Source: Bacillota bacterium (GTDB taxonomy: Bacteria > Bacillota > UBA4882 > UBA8346). From it: a DNA stretch of 64,000 nt. The translations under genes were made by a program, and so were the position numbers. The notes beneath the pieces are model-generated. The model was not told where the DNA came from. It did no database searches and saw nothing but the letters and a program-made list of their open reading frames with translations. The DNA lies in the NCBI GenBank assembly GCA_029974635.1, contig JARKQY010000031.1:1-64000 (forward strand). Reading direction: 5' to 3'. This document shows positions 35,594 through 44,603 of the stretch, one piece after another (positions within the stretch are counted from its first letter, which is position 1; every line of letters begins with the position of its first letter).

Positions 35594-35667
35594 CAATAAT
35601 GGAGGGCAGTGGGACCAAGCATATCGGGATGAAAGGGGTTGCGCGAAATATGGTAGAGGAGTGTTCT

Positions 35668-36576
35668 ATGAATGTATCGCCGGTCCTGCCGGAAGAATTA
35701 GCAAAAATCACCGCCAAACATCCTTGTTATTCCTTTGAGGCTCATCACCAGTTTGCCAGAATGCACCTGCCGGTGGCGCCGGTTTGCAATATCGGTTGTA
35801 ATTATTGTAATCGAAAATATGATTGTCCGAATGAAAGCCGTCCTGGAGTGACCAGCGAAATTTTAACGCCAAAGGCGGCCAGAGCTAAATATATAAGCGT
35901 AAAACGGGCGCTGCCCAATCTGACTGTAGTAGGTATTGCCGGTCCGGGAGACGCCTTGGCGAACTGGAGCCGGGTTAAAGAGAGTGTAGCCTTGATCAGG
36001 GCAGAAGCTTCCGAGTGTATGTTCTGTCTTTCAACTAATGGGTTAATGTTGCCGCGGTACGGGCCGGAGATCGTTACCCTCGGCATCCGGCATGTCACGG
36101 TTACGGTAAATTGCATCGAGCCGGTAATTGGAGCGGATATTTATCAGCACATCGAATACCAAGGAAAACGTTATGCTGGCGAAACCGCGGCGGAGATCCT
36201 TATCGGCAATCAAATGGCGGGTATTCAATATTTAGCGGAAAATGGGGTGCTGGTAAAGATTAACATCGTGATGATCCCCGGTATAAACGCCAGCCATATC
36301 CCCGACGTGGTGAAGAAGGTAAAAAAATTGGGAGCATTTTTAACCAATATTATGCCGTTGATTCCGGCTGCGGGTAGTGCTTTTGAAGCGTTGCCCCGGA
36401 CTAATATGAGAGAGGTCCAGGCCATGCGTGAAATTTGCCGGGTTGATATCGCCCAGATGCGTCATTGTCAACAATGCCGTGCTGATGCAATTGGACTTTT
36501 GACTGAAGATCTTTCCTGTCAATTTCGGGAAATTACGGCGGAACTCCAAGGGACGGTGGTCTTCTCAAGGCCCTGA
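35668..36576 (+). CDS. nifB: FeMo/FeFe-cofactor core synthase NifB (radical SAM)
   Basis: A 302-residue NifB without the C-terminal NifX-like domain. The ATG at 35668 follows gtagaggagtg; an earlier in-frame ATG lacks one. The radical SAM cysteines are in CNIGCNYCNRKYDC, with AHHQFARMHLPVAPVC upstream (the AxxxxARxHLPVAP hallmark). C-terminal cysteines (about residues 260-275, RHCQQCRADAIG) bind the K clusters. NifB makes the 8Fe-9S-C core shared by all nitrogenases. Fe-only cofactor needs little more than this plus homocitrate. A small non-coding gap leads to nifV. Confidence 0.95.
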   Translation: MNVSPVLPEELAKITAKHPCYSFEAHHQFARMHLPVAPVCNIGCNYCNRKYDCPNESRPGVTSEILTPKAARAKYISVKRALPNLTVVGIAGPGDALANWSRVKESVALIRAEASECMFCLSTNGLMLPRYGPEIVTLGIRHVTVTVNCIEPVIGADIYQHIEYQGKRYAGETAAEILIGNQMAGIQYLAENGVLVKINIVMIPGINASHIPDVVKKVKKLGAFLTNIMPLIPAAGSAFEALPRTNMREVQAMREICRVDIAQMRHCQQCRADAIGLLTEDLSCQFREITAELQGTVVFSRP

Positions 36577-36744
36577 AATTAAAAATTGTTTGTTATTAAG
36601 CCGCGTAGTAGCGCCGCGGAAAAATTAAGGGAGGAATTGAGCAATTGGTCATGAAACCGGCGGCGTAAACTTAAACTTCAATTTTATGGGCACGTTGGTT
36701 GTAGGAAGCGCGCTTATTGATATTGAAAAGAAGGAAGGTGTAGG

Positions 36745-37794
36745 ATGGAACCGGCTTTGCTCTTTATTGACCAGACCCTGAATTATGCCTTGAAAAGCAA
36801 ACGCATGAATATCGCTGACTTGATCGACATTAAACAAAAAATCGCCGCAATGGCCCCGGTGATTTTTGATATCTCCATGAGCTTGTTGAGGAATGTGCCG
36901 CATATATCCGAGATTGGGTTGGAGGATATCAGAGTAAGTTTGCCGGCAAGCGCGGCGCAAATAAAAGCCGCTTATGATCTGGGCTGCCGTAAGTTTGAGA
37001 TTTTTTTTGACCCTGCCGGACAAGATATGTCAATATTCCATCGGGCCTTGAATGAGGCCGGTCGCAAGGGAATGGACGTAACCTGGGCCAATTTGAATCT
37101 CGCCGAGTATTCGCTGAAGACTATCACGTTGTTTCAAGGACTAAACCGGAATTATCCCGTAAAACGGCTGGTAGTCAACGACATCGGCGGCAGGCTGGAA
37201 TCGTTATTTACGTACCGGACTTTGGCCTGGTTAAAAGATGTGCTGCCTTATGAGCTGGAATATCATGGTGACAATACACGAGGATTGGCCACTGGGAACG
37301 CTTTGGGCGCTATTAAAAGCGGTATTTGCCGCATTGCGGTTTCAATCGGCGGAGTCGGAGGATATCCGGCTTTCGAAGAAGTGATGATGAGCTCAAAATA
37401 TTTGTTGCATAAACCGCTGTCCATACCGGAAAAATTGGCGCTTGATTGCAAGGAGATCCTTAACCGGATGGGGGAGCATGTTCCGGCCAATAAGCCGATC
37501 CTTGGGTCTCGTATTTTTGCCCATGAATCGGGGATTCATGTTGACGGGGTCATCAAAAAAAGCGAACTATATGAACCGTTTGCTCCGGAGACGGTGGGTC
37601 TGACCCGTACCATCATTATCGGGAAACATTCCGGTAAAGCCGCAATTCAACAGAAGCTCCGGGAATTGAATATGGATATCAATTCGTCATATATACCACT
37701 CGTATTGGAAAAAGTCCGCCAATTTTCAATCAGGCAAAAATGCCCAGTTTCTGACGCGCAACTGCCGGAGCTGGTGCGGGAGGCGATATTATGA
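36745..37794 (+). CDS. nifV: Homocitrate synthase, omega subunit (NifV-omega)
   Basis: A 349-residue protein containing a TIM-barrel half without the usual DTTLRDGEQ start (it begins MEPALLFIDQTLNYALKS) and the C-terminal communication domain (SRIFAHESGIHVDGVIK, IIIGKHSGKAAI). This is the omega partner of split clostridial NifV. The start follows agaaggaaggtgtagg. Its stop overlaps the start of the alpha subunit by four bases. Homocitrate is the organic ligand of the nitrogenase cofactors. Alone, the omega chain should not have the catalytic metal site. Confidence 0.88.
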   Translation: MEPALLFIDQTLNYALKSKRMNIADLIDIKQKIAAMAPVIFDISMSLLRNVPHISEIGLEDIRVSLPASAAQIKAAYDLGCRKFEIFFDPAGQDMSIFHRALNEAGRKGMDVTWANLNLAEYSLKTITLFQGLNRNYPVKRLVVNDIGGRLESLFTYRTLAWLKDVLPYELEYHGDNTRGLATGNALGAIKSGICRIAVSIGGVGGYPAFEEVMMSSKYLLHKPLSIPEKLALDCKEILNRMGEHVPANKPILGSRIFAHESGIHVDGVIKKSELYEPFAPETVGLTRTIIIGKHSGKAAIQQKLRELNMDINSSYIPLVLEKVRQFSIRQKCPVSDAQLPELVREAIL

Positions 37795-38609
37795 AGATAG
37801 CCATGGTGGATACCACCTTACGGGATGGAGAGCAATCGGCGGGGCTGATATTTTCCGCCGCTGAAAAAGCAGCGATAGCCAAGGCGCTGGATGAGGCGGG
37901 CGTTTTTGCTATCGAAGCCGGTATCCCCGCTATGGGGAAAGATGAACAGTTCGCGCTCCGGGAGATATTGGCGCATAATTTGAAGGCCCAGGTGATTGCC
38001 TGGAACCGGGCCAGCCGGGAAGATATTCAAGCTTCCATAGATTGCGGGTTTGTTTTTATTCATATTTCAGTCCCAGTATCGGACTTGCACATTAATTATA
38101 AATTGAAAAAGAGCCGCGAGTGGGTGCTGCGAGAACTTAAGGATTCATTGGCGTACGCCCGCAGTTTCGGCTGCCGGGTGTTTGCCGGGGCGGAAGACGC
38201 TTCCCGTGCGGATGAGGGGTTTTTTTTGCGGGTGGCGGAGACCGCGGCCGCCATAGGAGCGGAACGCATTCGCTACGCCGACACTGTGGGCTGCCTGGAA
38301 CCTTTTAAGACCCACGAGATCATGCAGAGATTGAAGTCGAGATGTGCACTGCCTATAGAAGTCCATTTACACAACGATTTTGGCCTGGCTACCGCCAATG
38401 CCGTGGCCGCTGTTCAAGCCGGAATAGGATTGGTAAGCGTAACGGTGGGCGGTATTGGCGAGCGCGCCGGCAATGCGTCGTTAGAACAGGTCATGGCTGC
38501 TTTAACCAATTTGCATGGCGTTCGTACGGGGATTAAGCGGGCCAAAATACCAGAACTGGCCGGTATCGTAAGCCGTGCCTGCGGACAATGCGAGCGCCAA
38601 GCGCAATAG
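37791..38609 (+). CDS. nifV: Homocitrate synthase, alpha (catalytic) subunit (NifV-alpha)
   Basis: A 272-residue TIM-barrel enzyme with the complete isopropylmalate/homocitrate synthase front: MVDTTLRDGEQSAGL, where the Asp binds the metal, then EAGIPAMG, and the metal-binding HLHNDFGLATAN near residue 185. The GNASLEQVMAAL motif follows. It condenses acetyl-CoA with 2-oxoglutarate. It starts within the omega gene's stop (ATGA). The pair replaces the single NifV of Proteobacteria. Last protein gene of the anf operon. Confidence 0.9.
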   Translation: MKIAMVDTTLRDGEQSAGLIFSAAEKAAIAKALDEAGVFAIEAGIPAMGKDEQFALREILAHNLKAQVIAWNRASREDIQASIDCGFVFIHISVPVSDLHINYKLKKSREWVLRELKDSLAYARSFGCRVFAGAEDASRADEGFFLRVAETAAAIGAERIRYADTVGCLEPFKTHEIMQRLKSRCALPIEVHLHNDFGLATANAVAAVQAGIGLVSVTVGGIGERAGNASLEQVMAALTNLHGVRTGIKRAKIPELAGIVSRACGQCERQAQ

Positions 38610-38685
38610 GCCGCAAAACTATAGTGATGAACAAGATGATTATTAGAAGACACGGCAAAGACTATAATTTTACGGGCGACACCGA

Positions 38686-38715
38686 GACCCGCCTAACTCT
38701 GCGGTGAGGCGGGTC
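38686..38715 (+). terminator. Hairpin at the end of the anf operon
   Basis: gacccgcct (38686-38694) and aggcgggtc (38707-38715) form a perfect 9-bp GC-rich stem with a 12-base loop. No T tract follows, so efficiency as an intrinsic terminator is doubtful; it is the only candidate before the convergent regulator gene. Confidence 0.5.
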
Positions 38716-38872
38716 GGTCTCTGAAAATCCGGAACACGCCCTCCTGGCCGATATATCCATCAGTAATCACTGTTTCAATGTTTACTTGGAAAATGGTAAA
38801 ACTTATATTCAGGATGGCAAGCAAAGACGGATGTTGTTATCCGGTGTCTTGAATTATCAGAAGGAAACCTGA
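38708..38872 (+). pseudogene. Possible gene relic after nifV
   Basis: An open frame between stops at 38705 and 38870 without a start or ribosome binding site. It reads like protein (ADISISNHCFNVYLENGKTY, then IQDGKQRRMLL) and ends at 38872, abutting the convergent regulator. It may be the C-terminus of a lost gene. I do not recognise the family. Confidence 0.3.
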
Positions 38873-39814
38873 TTATGTTTCGCCCATTAATTGTCCCATT
38901 TGGCTGACATCGTAACCGTCCATACCGGAGATTTCCTTTTGAAATGCGGTTGAAGATAAAGCGGATAAGAGGCCCTGAAATTGCGGCCGGTCCAGATCGC
39001 TTTTCCGAAAAATAAGATCATAACGTTCTTTTTGTAAAGGAATGAAATCGATCTTTGGCACTTGCAGGGCTACTTTTTCGATACCTACTCCCACATCCGC
39101 TTCGCCCCGGGCCACGCAACTGGCAACCGATAAATGACTGGATTCTTCATTTTCATAGCCTTTGATTAGATGCTGTGCAATATTCAATTTGCGTAGCTGC
39201 TCGTCCAGCAAAACCCGGGCGCCGGCGCCGCATTCCCGGTTGACAAGGCGAATGCCGGGTTTGCCAAGATCGGCCCAAGTATGAATGGATTTGGGGTTGT
39301 CTTTGGCTACATAAAAGCCTTCCCAGCGATAGACCAGGTTATAAATGAGCAACCGCTGTCCCGGCAATATTTTTTTTATATAAGGGATATTATATTCGCC
39401 GGTATCGCCATCCCAGAGATGAGCAGTTACCAGGTTGGCCGCTCCCTGATATAAAGCAAACAGCGCCGGGATGCTGCCCAAATACTGGCGGAGGAAGCGG
39501 AACTGGGGCAAACGCCGTTCCAGATACTTGGTAAGCACATCCAGTACCACATCTTGGCCGCAAATAATCAAACCATCCTTCGGGTTCATCAGGCTTGATA
39601 AAGGGCTATCAGTTGTTACTTGCGTCAAAATCGGCGGATTATTTTTCTTTACACTTTGGATGTAACGCTCTAGTTCCGCAGCCTCAATGCGAATTCTCCG
39701 TCCAACTTGACAACTGATTAATTCGCCCCGCTTGATCATTTGATAAACGGTGAAACGGGATATTCTTAAAATATTGGCGACATCCTCAGGAGTGTATACT
39801 TTAGCGTCAACCAT
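38873..39814 (-). CDS. Excisionase-type HTH regulator with PBP-like ligand domain (copy 1)
   Basis: A 313-residue protein. Residues 5-55 are an excisionase/MerR-like winged helix (YTPEDVANILRISRFTVYQM, then IKRGELISCQVGRRIRI). From about 85 on there is a periplasmic-binding-protein-like domain (GLIICGQDVVLDVLTKYLER, YNIPYIKKILPGQRLLIYNL, NRECGAGARVLLDEQL). This domain pairs with such HTHs in one-component regulators and is related to molybdate/tungstate-binding proteins. The copy downstream (39952) shares most of the sequence, so this is a tandem duplication. Location between anf and mod suggests an oxyanion-responsive regulator (inference). Confidence 0.85.
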   Translation of the reverse strand: MVDAKVYTPEDVANILRISRFTVYQMIKRGELISCQVGRRIRIEAAELERYIQSVKKNNPPILTQVTTDSPLSSLMNPKDGLIICGQDVVLDVLTKYLERRLPQFRFLRQYLGSIPALFALYQGAANLVTAHLWDGDTGEYNIPYIKKILPGQRLLIYNLVYRWEGFYVAKDNPKSIHTWADLGKPGIRLVNRECGAGARVLLDEQLRKLNIAQHLIKGYENEESSHLSVASCVARGEADVGVGIEKVALQVPKIDFIPLQKERYDLIFRKSDLDRPQFQGLLSALSSTAFQKEISGMDGYDVSQMGQLMGET

Positions 39815-39951
39815 AGGTTAATTCCTGGACAAGCTTGACGGAGGTTGATTTGGTAAAAGCGGGCAAGTTCAACGCCGGATTGATATTCAATTGCTATTTC
39901 TCCTTATTTTGAGTCTTAAAGGGGATTGCATAAGTAATTGTCCATGAGTTA

Positions 39952-40887
39952 TTATAACTCAGCTATCAACTGACCCATTCTGGAAATATCATAACCGCCC
40001 ATCCCTGATATTTCATTGCGAAATGCAGCCGACTGTAAAACGGCGATTAAGGTTTGGAAATGGGACTGGGGTAGATCCTCCCTGCGTATCACTAAATCGT
40101 AGCGTTCTTTCTGCAAGGGAATGAATTCAATCCCTTCCACTTGCAAGGCGGCTTTCTCCGTACCCAGTCCCACGTCGGCTTCGCCCCGGGCCACGCAACT
40201 GGCCACTGCCAAATGACTGGTCTCCTCATATTCATAACCGGTAATTGTTTGATGCTCAATATTCAATTTCCGTAATATTTCATCCAATAAAACCCTGGCT
40301 CCGGACCCGCACTCGCGATTGACGAAACGAATATCCGGCCTGGTTAAGTCGGTCCAAGTTTCAATGGCTTTGGGATTGCCTTTGGGCACATAAAAGCCTT
40401 CCCAGCGATAAACCAGGTTATAGATGGCCGTCCGGTGGCCGGGCAATAACCTCCGTATATACGGCAGATTGTACTCGTTTGTGTCTCCGTCCCACAGGTG
40501 GGCGGTGGCCAAATTGGCGGTGCCGCGATACAGGGATAATAAACCAGGAATGCTGCCGATGTACTGCCGGAGAAGACGAAGCTGCGGCAGTTGTTTCTCA
40601 AGGTGCTTGGTCAAAGCATCAAGTACCATATCCTGGCCGCAAATAATCAATCCTTCTTCGGAATTAAAAAGGGTCTGGGTCGCTTTCACCATAGTTTGAG
40701 TTAATACCGGCGGGCAACCTTTGGCATTCTGTTTGTAGCGTTCCAGATCGGCGGGCTCGACCCGGATTTTACGGCCAATCCGGAAAGCGTTTAGTTCGCC
40801 CCGTTTAATTAATTCATAAACGGTAAAACGGGATATTTTAAGGATTTTGGCTACATCTTCCGGAGTGTAGGAATTATTATCAAACAA
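39952..40887 (-). CDS. Excisionase-type HTH regulator with PBP-like ligand domain (copy 2)
   Basis: A 311-residue paralogue of the 38873 gene with the same domain order: HTH at 6-52 (YTPEDVAKILKISRFTVYEL) and PBP-like domain from about 80 (GLIICGQDMVLDALTKHLEK, FVNRECGSGARVLLDEILRK). It starts at TTG after gaaggagaacca. Differences cluster in the linker (about 52-80) and at the C-terminus. It is divergent from modA, with about 280 bp between starts, and would be well placed to control modABC. Whether the two copies form a heteromer or respond to different ions is open. Confidence 0.85.
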   Translation of the reverse strand: MFDNNSYTPEDVAKILKISRFTVYELIKRGELNAFRIGRKIRVEPADLERYKQNAKGCPPVLTQTMVKATQTLFNSEEGLIICGQDMVLDALTKHLEKQLPQLRLLRQYIGSIPGLLSLYRGTANLATAHLWDGDTNEYNLPYIRRLLPGHRTAIYNLVYRWEGFYVPKGNPKAIETWTDLTRPDIRFVNRECGSGARVLLDEILRKLNIEHQTITGYEYEETSHLAVASCVARGEADVGLGTEKAALQVEGIEFIPLQKERYDLVIRREDLPQSHFQTLIAVLQSAAFRNEISGMGGYDISRMGQLIAEL

Positions 40888-41002
40888 TTTGGTTCTCCTT
40901 CACCAGCATCACCGCAGTTGGCTTTAATCAAAATTTTATGGCCCCTTGTAATTTTGATGATAAATTCATGTAAATTTAATGTAAGCTTTTTGCATATTCC
41001 TA

Positions 41003-41084
41003 TTGAATTTTATTATAACATAAAATATAATCGGATCAAGTAAAGTTATATTGGTTTTTGTTTGGTGGTGTTAGTGGATGATTT
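41003..41084 (+). promoter_or_regulatory. modABC promoter with 10-bp-phased repeats
   Basis: -35 TTGAAT (41003-41008), 17-bp spacer, -10 TATAAT (41026-41031). Downstream are ATTGG (41050), GTTTG (41060), GTTAG (41070) and GATTT (41080), one per 10 bp. From 41051 to 41080 the sequence matches the porin operator at about 22 of 30 positions by eye. Confidence 0.78.
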
Positions 41085-41170
41085 TTGGTAAGGGAGTGAT
41101 TTGGAAATTATAAAAAATTTATCGCGGAATCATATATGAATCAAGCCCGAATGAGTTTAAGGAGGCAAAA

Positions 41171-41953
41171 ATGATGAAACAGAGACAGAAATGGTTGCTT
41201 TTTTTAGGGATGATTATAAGCATGATGGTGGCCGCCATCGGTTTTGCGGCGCAAAAGCCGGTGGAATTAAACGTTTCGGCTGCGGCCAGTCTTAAGGACG
41301 TATTAACCGATATTCAGAAAAGTTATCTTTCCAAGGAACCTAACATGAATATTATTTATAACTTCGGTTCCTCCGGAGCGCTGCAGACCCAGATTGAACA
41401 AGGTGTCCCCTGCGATTTGTTCATTGCGGCGGCGGTGAAACAAGTGGATAACCTGGAAGGGAAAGGCTTGCTAAAAAAAGGAACCAGGAAAAACCTTGTA
41501 TTGAACCGGTTGGTATTGATTGTGCCCAGTGATTCGAAGAGTGACATTAAGAGTTTCACGGATCTCTCCAAAGACAGTATCCGGAAGATAGGAATGGGGG
41601 AACCGGTATCGGTGCCTGCCGGTCAATATGCCCTGGAAGTCTTTAAATATTTGGGAATATGGGAGGGCATTCAAGGCAAAACGGTTTTGGGAACCAATGT
41701 CCGGACGGTTTTAACTTATGTGGAAACCGGCAATGTTGACGCCGGTGTGGTCTATGAGACCGACGCGCTGATTAGCGATAAGGTAGTAGTGGTTGCCGTG
41801 GCAGCCCCTGAAAGCCACCAGCCTATTGTTTATCCGGCGGCAGTGACTGCCAAGGCGGATCATCCGAAAGAAGCGGCCAAGTTTCTAACCTATTTATCAG
41901 AAAAAGAAGCTGGGAGCTTGTTCGAGAAATATGGGTTTACGGTAGTGAAGTAG
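41171..41953 (+). CDS. modA: Molybdate ABC transporter, substrate-binding protein ModA
   Basis: A 260-residue periplasmic protein. The signal peptide covers residues 1-27 (ending IGFAAQ). Family blocks: LNVSAAASLKDVLTDIQK, NFGSSGALQTQIEQG, PCDLFIAAAVKQVDNL (listed separately), GEPVSVPAGQYALEVFKYLG and YETDALISDKV. These are ModA oxyanion-binding motifs (Ser and Ala backbone contacts). It starts at ATG after aaggaggcaaaa, with a second ATG one codon on. It delivers molybdate to ModBC. First gene of modABC. Confidence 0.93.
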   Translation: MMKQRQKWLLFLGMIISMMVAAIGFAAQKPVELNVSAAASLKDVLTDIQKSYLSKEPNMNIIYNFGSSGALQTQIEQGVPCDLFIAAAVKQVDNLEGKGLLKKGTRKNLVLNRLVLIVPSDSKSDIKSFTDLSKDSIRKIGMGEPVSVPAGQYALEVFKYLGIWEGIQGKTVLGTNVRTVLTYVETGNVDAGVVYETDALISDKVVVVAVAAPESHQPIVYPAAVTAKADHPKEAAKFLTYLSEKEAGSLFEKYGFTVVK

Positions 41954-41994
41954 ATTTTCCTGCTGGACTGTAAAACCAACAGATTAGGTGATGA

Positions 41995-42696
41995 ATGGTG
42001 TTTGATTGGCAACCGGTTTTTCTTTCGTTAAAAATTGCTGGTATCGCGCTTTTCTTTGTCAGTATATTAGGACTGTTGTTGGCGTTGCCTTTGGCCCGGC
42101 ATTGTTTTCCCGGGAAAGACATGATCGAGGCGATTATTACGCTTCCGTTGGTGCTACCGCCGGTGGTTACGGGATTTGTGCTGCTATTATTGATTGGCAG
42201 GAGGGGGCCTATCGGGAAGATGATTGAGCAATTATTTCATTCACAAATTGTCTTTACGCCATTTGCAGCTGTTTTGGCGGCGATTGCGGTTTCTTTTCCG
42301 CTGATGTACCAAAGCGCCAAAGCAGCCTTGCAAACGGTGGACCAGCAATTGGAAGATGTGGCCAGAACTCTGGGAGTAAGTGAAGTGAAAGTATTTTTTA
42401 CGGTCACCCTGCCGCTTGCCTGGCCCGGATTGTTAACGGGAATGGTTTTGTCCTTTTCCCGGGCCATGGGTGAGTTTGGCGCCACCGCCATGGTAGCCGG
42501 GAATATCCCCGGCAAAACCCAAACCGTACCGGTTGCCATCTTTTTTGCGGCGGAAAGCAACAATATGACCACTGCCGGATTATATGTATTGATTATCAGC
42601 CTGGTTACTTTCGTCATGGTTTTCGGGGTAAACCGGTGGTCGCGCCGGAAGATGAGCCGGTTGTTGCAAGGGAGGAGCAGCCATGTTAACAGTTGA
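41995..42696 (+). CDS. modB: Molybdate ABC transporter permease ModB
   Basis: A 233-residue permease with about five transmembrane helices and the coupling motif of the ModB/CysT type (EDVARTLGVSEVKVFFTVTLPLAW, best read as EDVARTLG, KVFFTVTLPLAWPG). The final region SRAMGEFGATAMVAGNIPGK is the ModB hallmark. It begins 41 bases after modA and overlaps modC by 14 bases. It forms the membrane channel with ModC. Confidence 0.93.
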   Translation: MVFDWQPVFLSLKIAGIALFFVSILGLLLALPLARHCFPGKDMIEAIITLPLVLPPVVTGFVLLLLIGRRGPIGKMIEQLFHSQIVFTPFAAVLAAIAVSFPLMYQSAKAALQTVDQQLEDVARTLGVSEVKVFFTVTLPLAWPGLLTGMVLSFSRAMGEFGATAMVAGNIPGKTQTVPVAIFFAAESNNMTTAGLYVLIISLVTFVMVFGVNRWSRRKMSRLLQGRSSHVNS

Positions 42697-43360
42697 GATT
42701 CGGAAACAATTGCCGGATTATTTATTGGAAATGAAATTTGCCGTGGCTGATAATATGACGGTTTTGTTCGGACCGTCCGGTTGCGGTAAGACCACCATCT
42801 TGCGCTGTATCGCCGGTTTGACCAGGCCCGACCAGGGGCGTATTTGCCTGGATGAAACCGTCCTTTATGATTCGTCCCGGAAAACATGCCTGCCGTCGCG
42901 ATATCGCGGTATCGGGTACGTCTTTCAGGAATATGCCCTGTTTCCCCATATGACCGTCCGGCGGAACATTATGTACGGAGTAAAAAACTATAATACCGCC
43001 GCTGCAGACACTTTGAATGAGTTATTAAGCTTGTTGCAAATCGGCAATTTAATCCACCGGTATCCTGCGGAGTTATCCGGCGGCGAGAAACAGCGGGTGG
43101 CGTTAGCCCGGGCGCTGATGACCGGTCCAAAAATTCTTTTGCTTGACGAGCCGTTGTCGGCACTAGATCATGAAATTCGCTTGGAATTGCAGGATGAGCT
43201 GTTGAAGATGCAGCAAATGTGGAAGATCCCCTTTATATTGGTCACCCACGATCTCCGGGAAGCTCAAAAAATGGGCCAGCAAATTATTTTCATGGAAAAT
43301 GGACGTCCAGCCCCAAAAGATAAACAAATCCTTTTTTTCCAGCGGAGCCTGCAACTATAA
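42683..43360 (+). CDS. modC: Molybdate ABC transporter ATPase ModC (short form)
   Basis: A 225-residue ATPase. Walker A GPSGCGKTT (about 31-39), signature ELSGGEKQRVALARAL near 129, Walker B ILLLDEPLSALDHE near 151, switch HD in LVTHDLRE. It stops before the C-terminal TOBE (molybdate-sensing) domain present in E. coli ModC, so feedback by bound molybdate is unlikely. It starts after ggagcagcc within modB. Completes the transporter. Confidence 0.92.
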   Translation: MLTVEIRKQLPDYLLEMKFAVADNMTVLFGPSGCGKTTILRCIAGLTRPDQGRICLDETVLYDSSRKTCLPSRYRGIGYVFQEYALFPHMTVRRNIMYGVKNYNTAAADTLNELLSLLQIGNLIHRYPAELSGGEKQRVALARALMTGPKILLLDEPLSALDHEIRLELQDELLKMQQMWKIPFILVTHDLREAQKMGQQIIFMENGRPAPKDKQILFFQRSLQL

Positions 43361-43593
43361 CCGCGTCAAGTTCCACTTGGTTCAATGGATTCCATTTGAA
43401 TTCGGCAAGTAACTTTAAAAATAATTATATTCAAAAAAATTTTTTCTTTTGGCAGTCAAGCCCTGACGGTTATCTCAGTACCAAGTGACATTGAAATGTG
43501 GTAAAATTATCGATGAACTTGGCAGACTGTGATAGGTAATTATTCTTAAATAAAGTTTGCTTTTATACAAACTCTATTAAGGATAATTTTTTA

Positions 43594-43612
43594 ATTGTAG
43601 CTATGCTACAAT
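43594..43612. promoter_or_regulatory. 19-bp palindrome upstream of the TauE/SafE gene
   Basis: attgtagctatgctacaat is a perfect inverted repeat (8-bp arms, 3-bp centre) ending 19 bp before the gene start. This is a typical repressor-operator form. No regulator gene adjoins. The rest of 43361-43593 holds no gene. Confidence 0.65.
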
Positions 43613-43631
43613 ATAGATTGGGGTTTGATTC

Positions 43632-44603
43632 ATGCACTTTCCTGTATCAGGGGTAGATGTCTTTCCGCTTATCCCCCCGTTAGTAGCTTTAATAGTATCT
43701 TCTTTTACTGCTTCGGCTGGAATCTCAGGAGCTTTCTTGTTACTACCTTTCCAGGTTAGCGTGTTACATTTTAATAGTCCTTCGGTAAGCCCTACGAATT
43801 TAATTTATAACATCATCGCTATTCCCGGGGGATTATACCGGTATATGAAAGAAAAGCGTATGGCATGGGCTTTAACGTGGATTGTGTGTATCGGTACTCT
43901 GCCAGGCGTTTTTATAGGGGCGTGGCTAAGGATCCATTATTTTCTAAATCCAAAAAACTTCAAGTTCTTTATAGGTATTGTTCTTTTATATTTGGGCTAT
44001 CGCATGGCCGGGGACATTTTCGGCTGGAATAAAAAGACAAAAGCACAGAATGCCCTACTGAATAAAAAGTTTGCCGAACAGATTGCACGTATGAAGGAAG
44101 CGAACGTAAGCCGTATGACAGCGGGGATTCCTGCCGATGCAATCGTCAAAACAAAGCACTTCTCACTTTCAAAAGTAGAATATGAATTTTGGGGAGATAC
44201 TTATTCATTTAATACCATACCCGTACTTATTCTGTCGTTGGTGGTGGGGTTAATCGGCGGAATATACGGGATTGGCGGTGGCTCAATCATTGCTCCGTTT
44301 TGTGTTTCGGTTTTTGCGCTGCCGGTTTATACTGTGGCAGGAGCTGCTTTGGCAAGCACATTTATAACCTCCATTGCAGGTGTAATCTATTATCAGATAT
44401 TAGCTCTTACCGCTGTGCCAAATGCCGCAGTAATTGCTCCCGACTGGCTTTTGGGTTTACTATTTGGCGTAGGCGGTATGTGTGGTACTTATTTGGGGGC
44501 ATACTTTCAAAGATTTCTCTCCGAAAGACTGATTAAAATAGTACTTTCATCCCTCGTTTTATTTCTTTCAATGATGTACATAATACAGTTTTTCGCGAAA
44601 TAA
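43632..44603 (+). CDS. TauE/SafE family sulfite/anion exporter
   Basis: A 323-residue membrane protein with eight or nine transmembrane helices. Two internal repeats carry the family signature: ISGAFLLLPFQVSVL with PTNLIYNIIAIPGGL in the first half, GGIYGIGGGSIIAPFCVSVF in the second. A 60-residue hydrophilic loop (about 133-190) sits in the middle. TauE/SafE proteins move sulfite, sulfonates or other anions. A sulfur-anion role is the family default. The start lacks a strong site (tggggtttgattc). It lies alone between mod and feo, with a palindromic operator upstream. Confidence 0.85.
   Translation: MHFPVSGVDVFPLIPPLVALIVSSFTASAGISGAFLLLPFQVSVLHFNSPSVSPTNLIYNIIAIPGGLYRYMKEKRMAWALTWIVCIGTLPGVFIGAWLRIHYFLNPKNFKFFIGIVLLYLGYRMAGDIFGWNKKTKAQNALLNKKFAEQIARMKEANVSRMTAGIPADAIVKTKHFSLSKVEYEFWGDTYSFNTIPVLILSLVVGLIGGIYGIGGGSIIAPFCVSVFALPVYTVAGAALASTFITSIAGVIYYQILALTAVPNAAVIAPDWLLGLLFGVGGMCGTYLGAYFQRFLSERLIKIVLSSLVLFLSMMYIIQFFAK

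Noticed and set aside
36649..37023. Minus-strand 124-codon frame across the start of nifV-omega
   Set aside because: Complement of a convincing coding region with a strong ribosome binding site on the plus strand.
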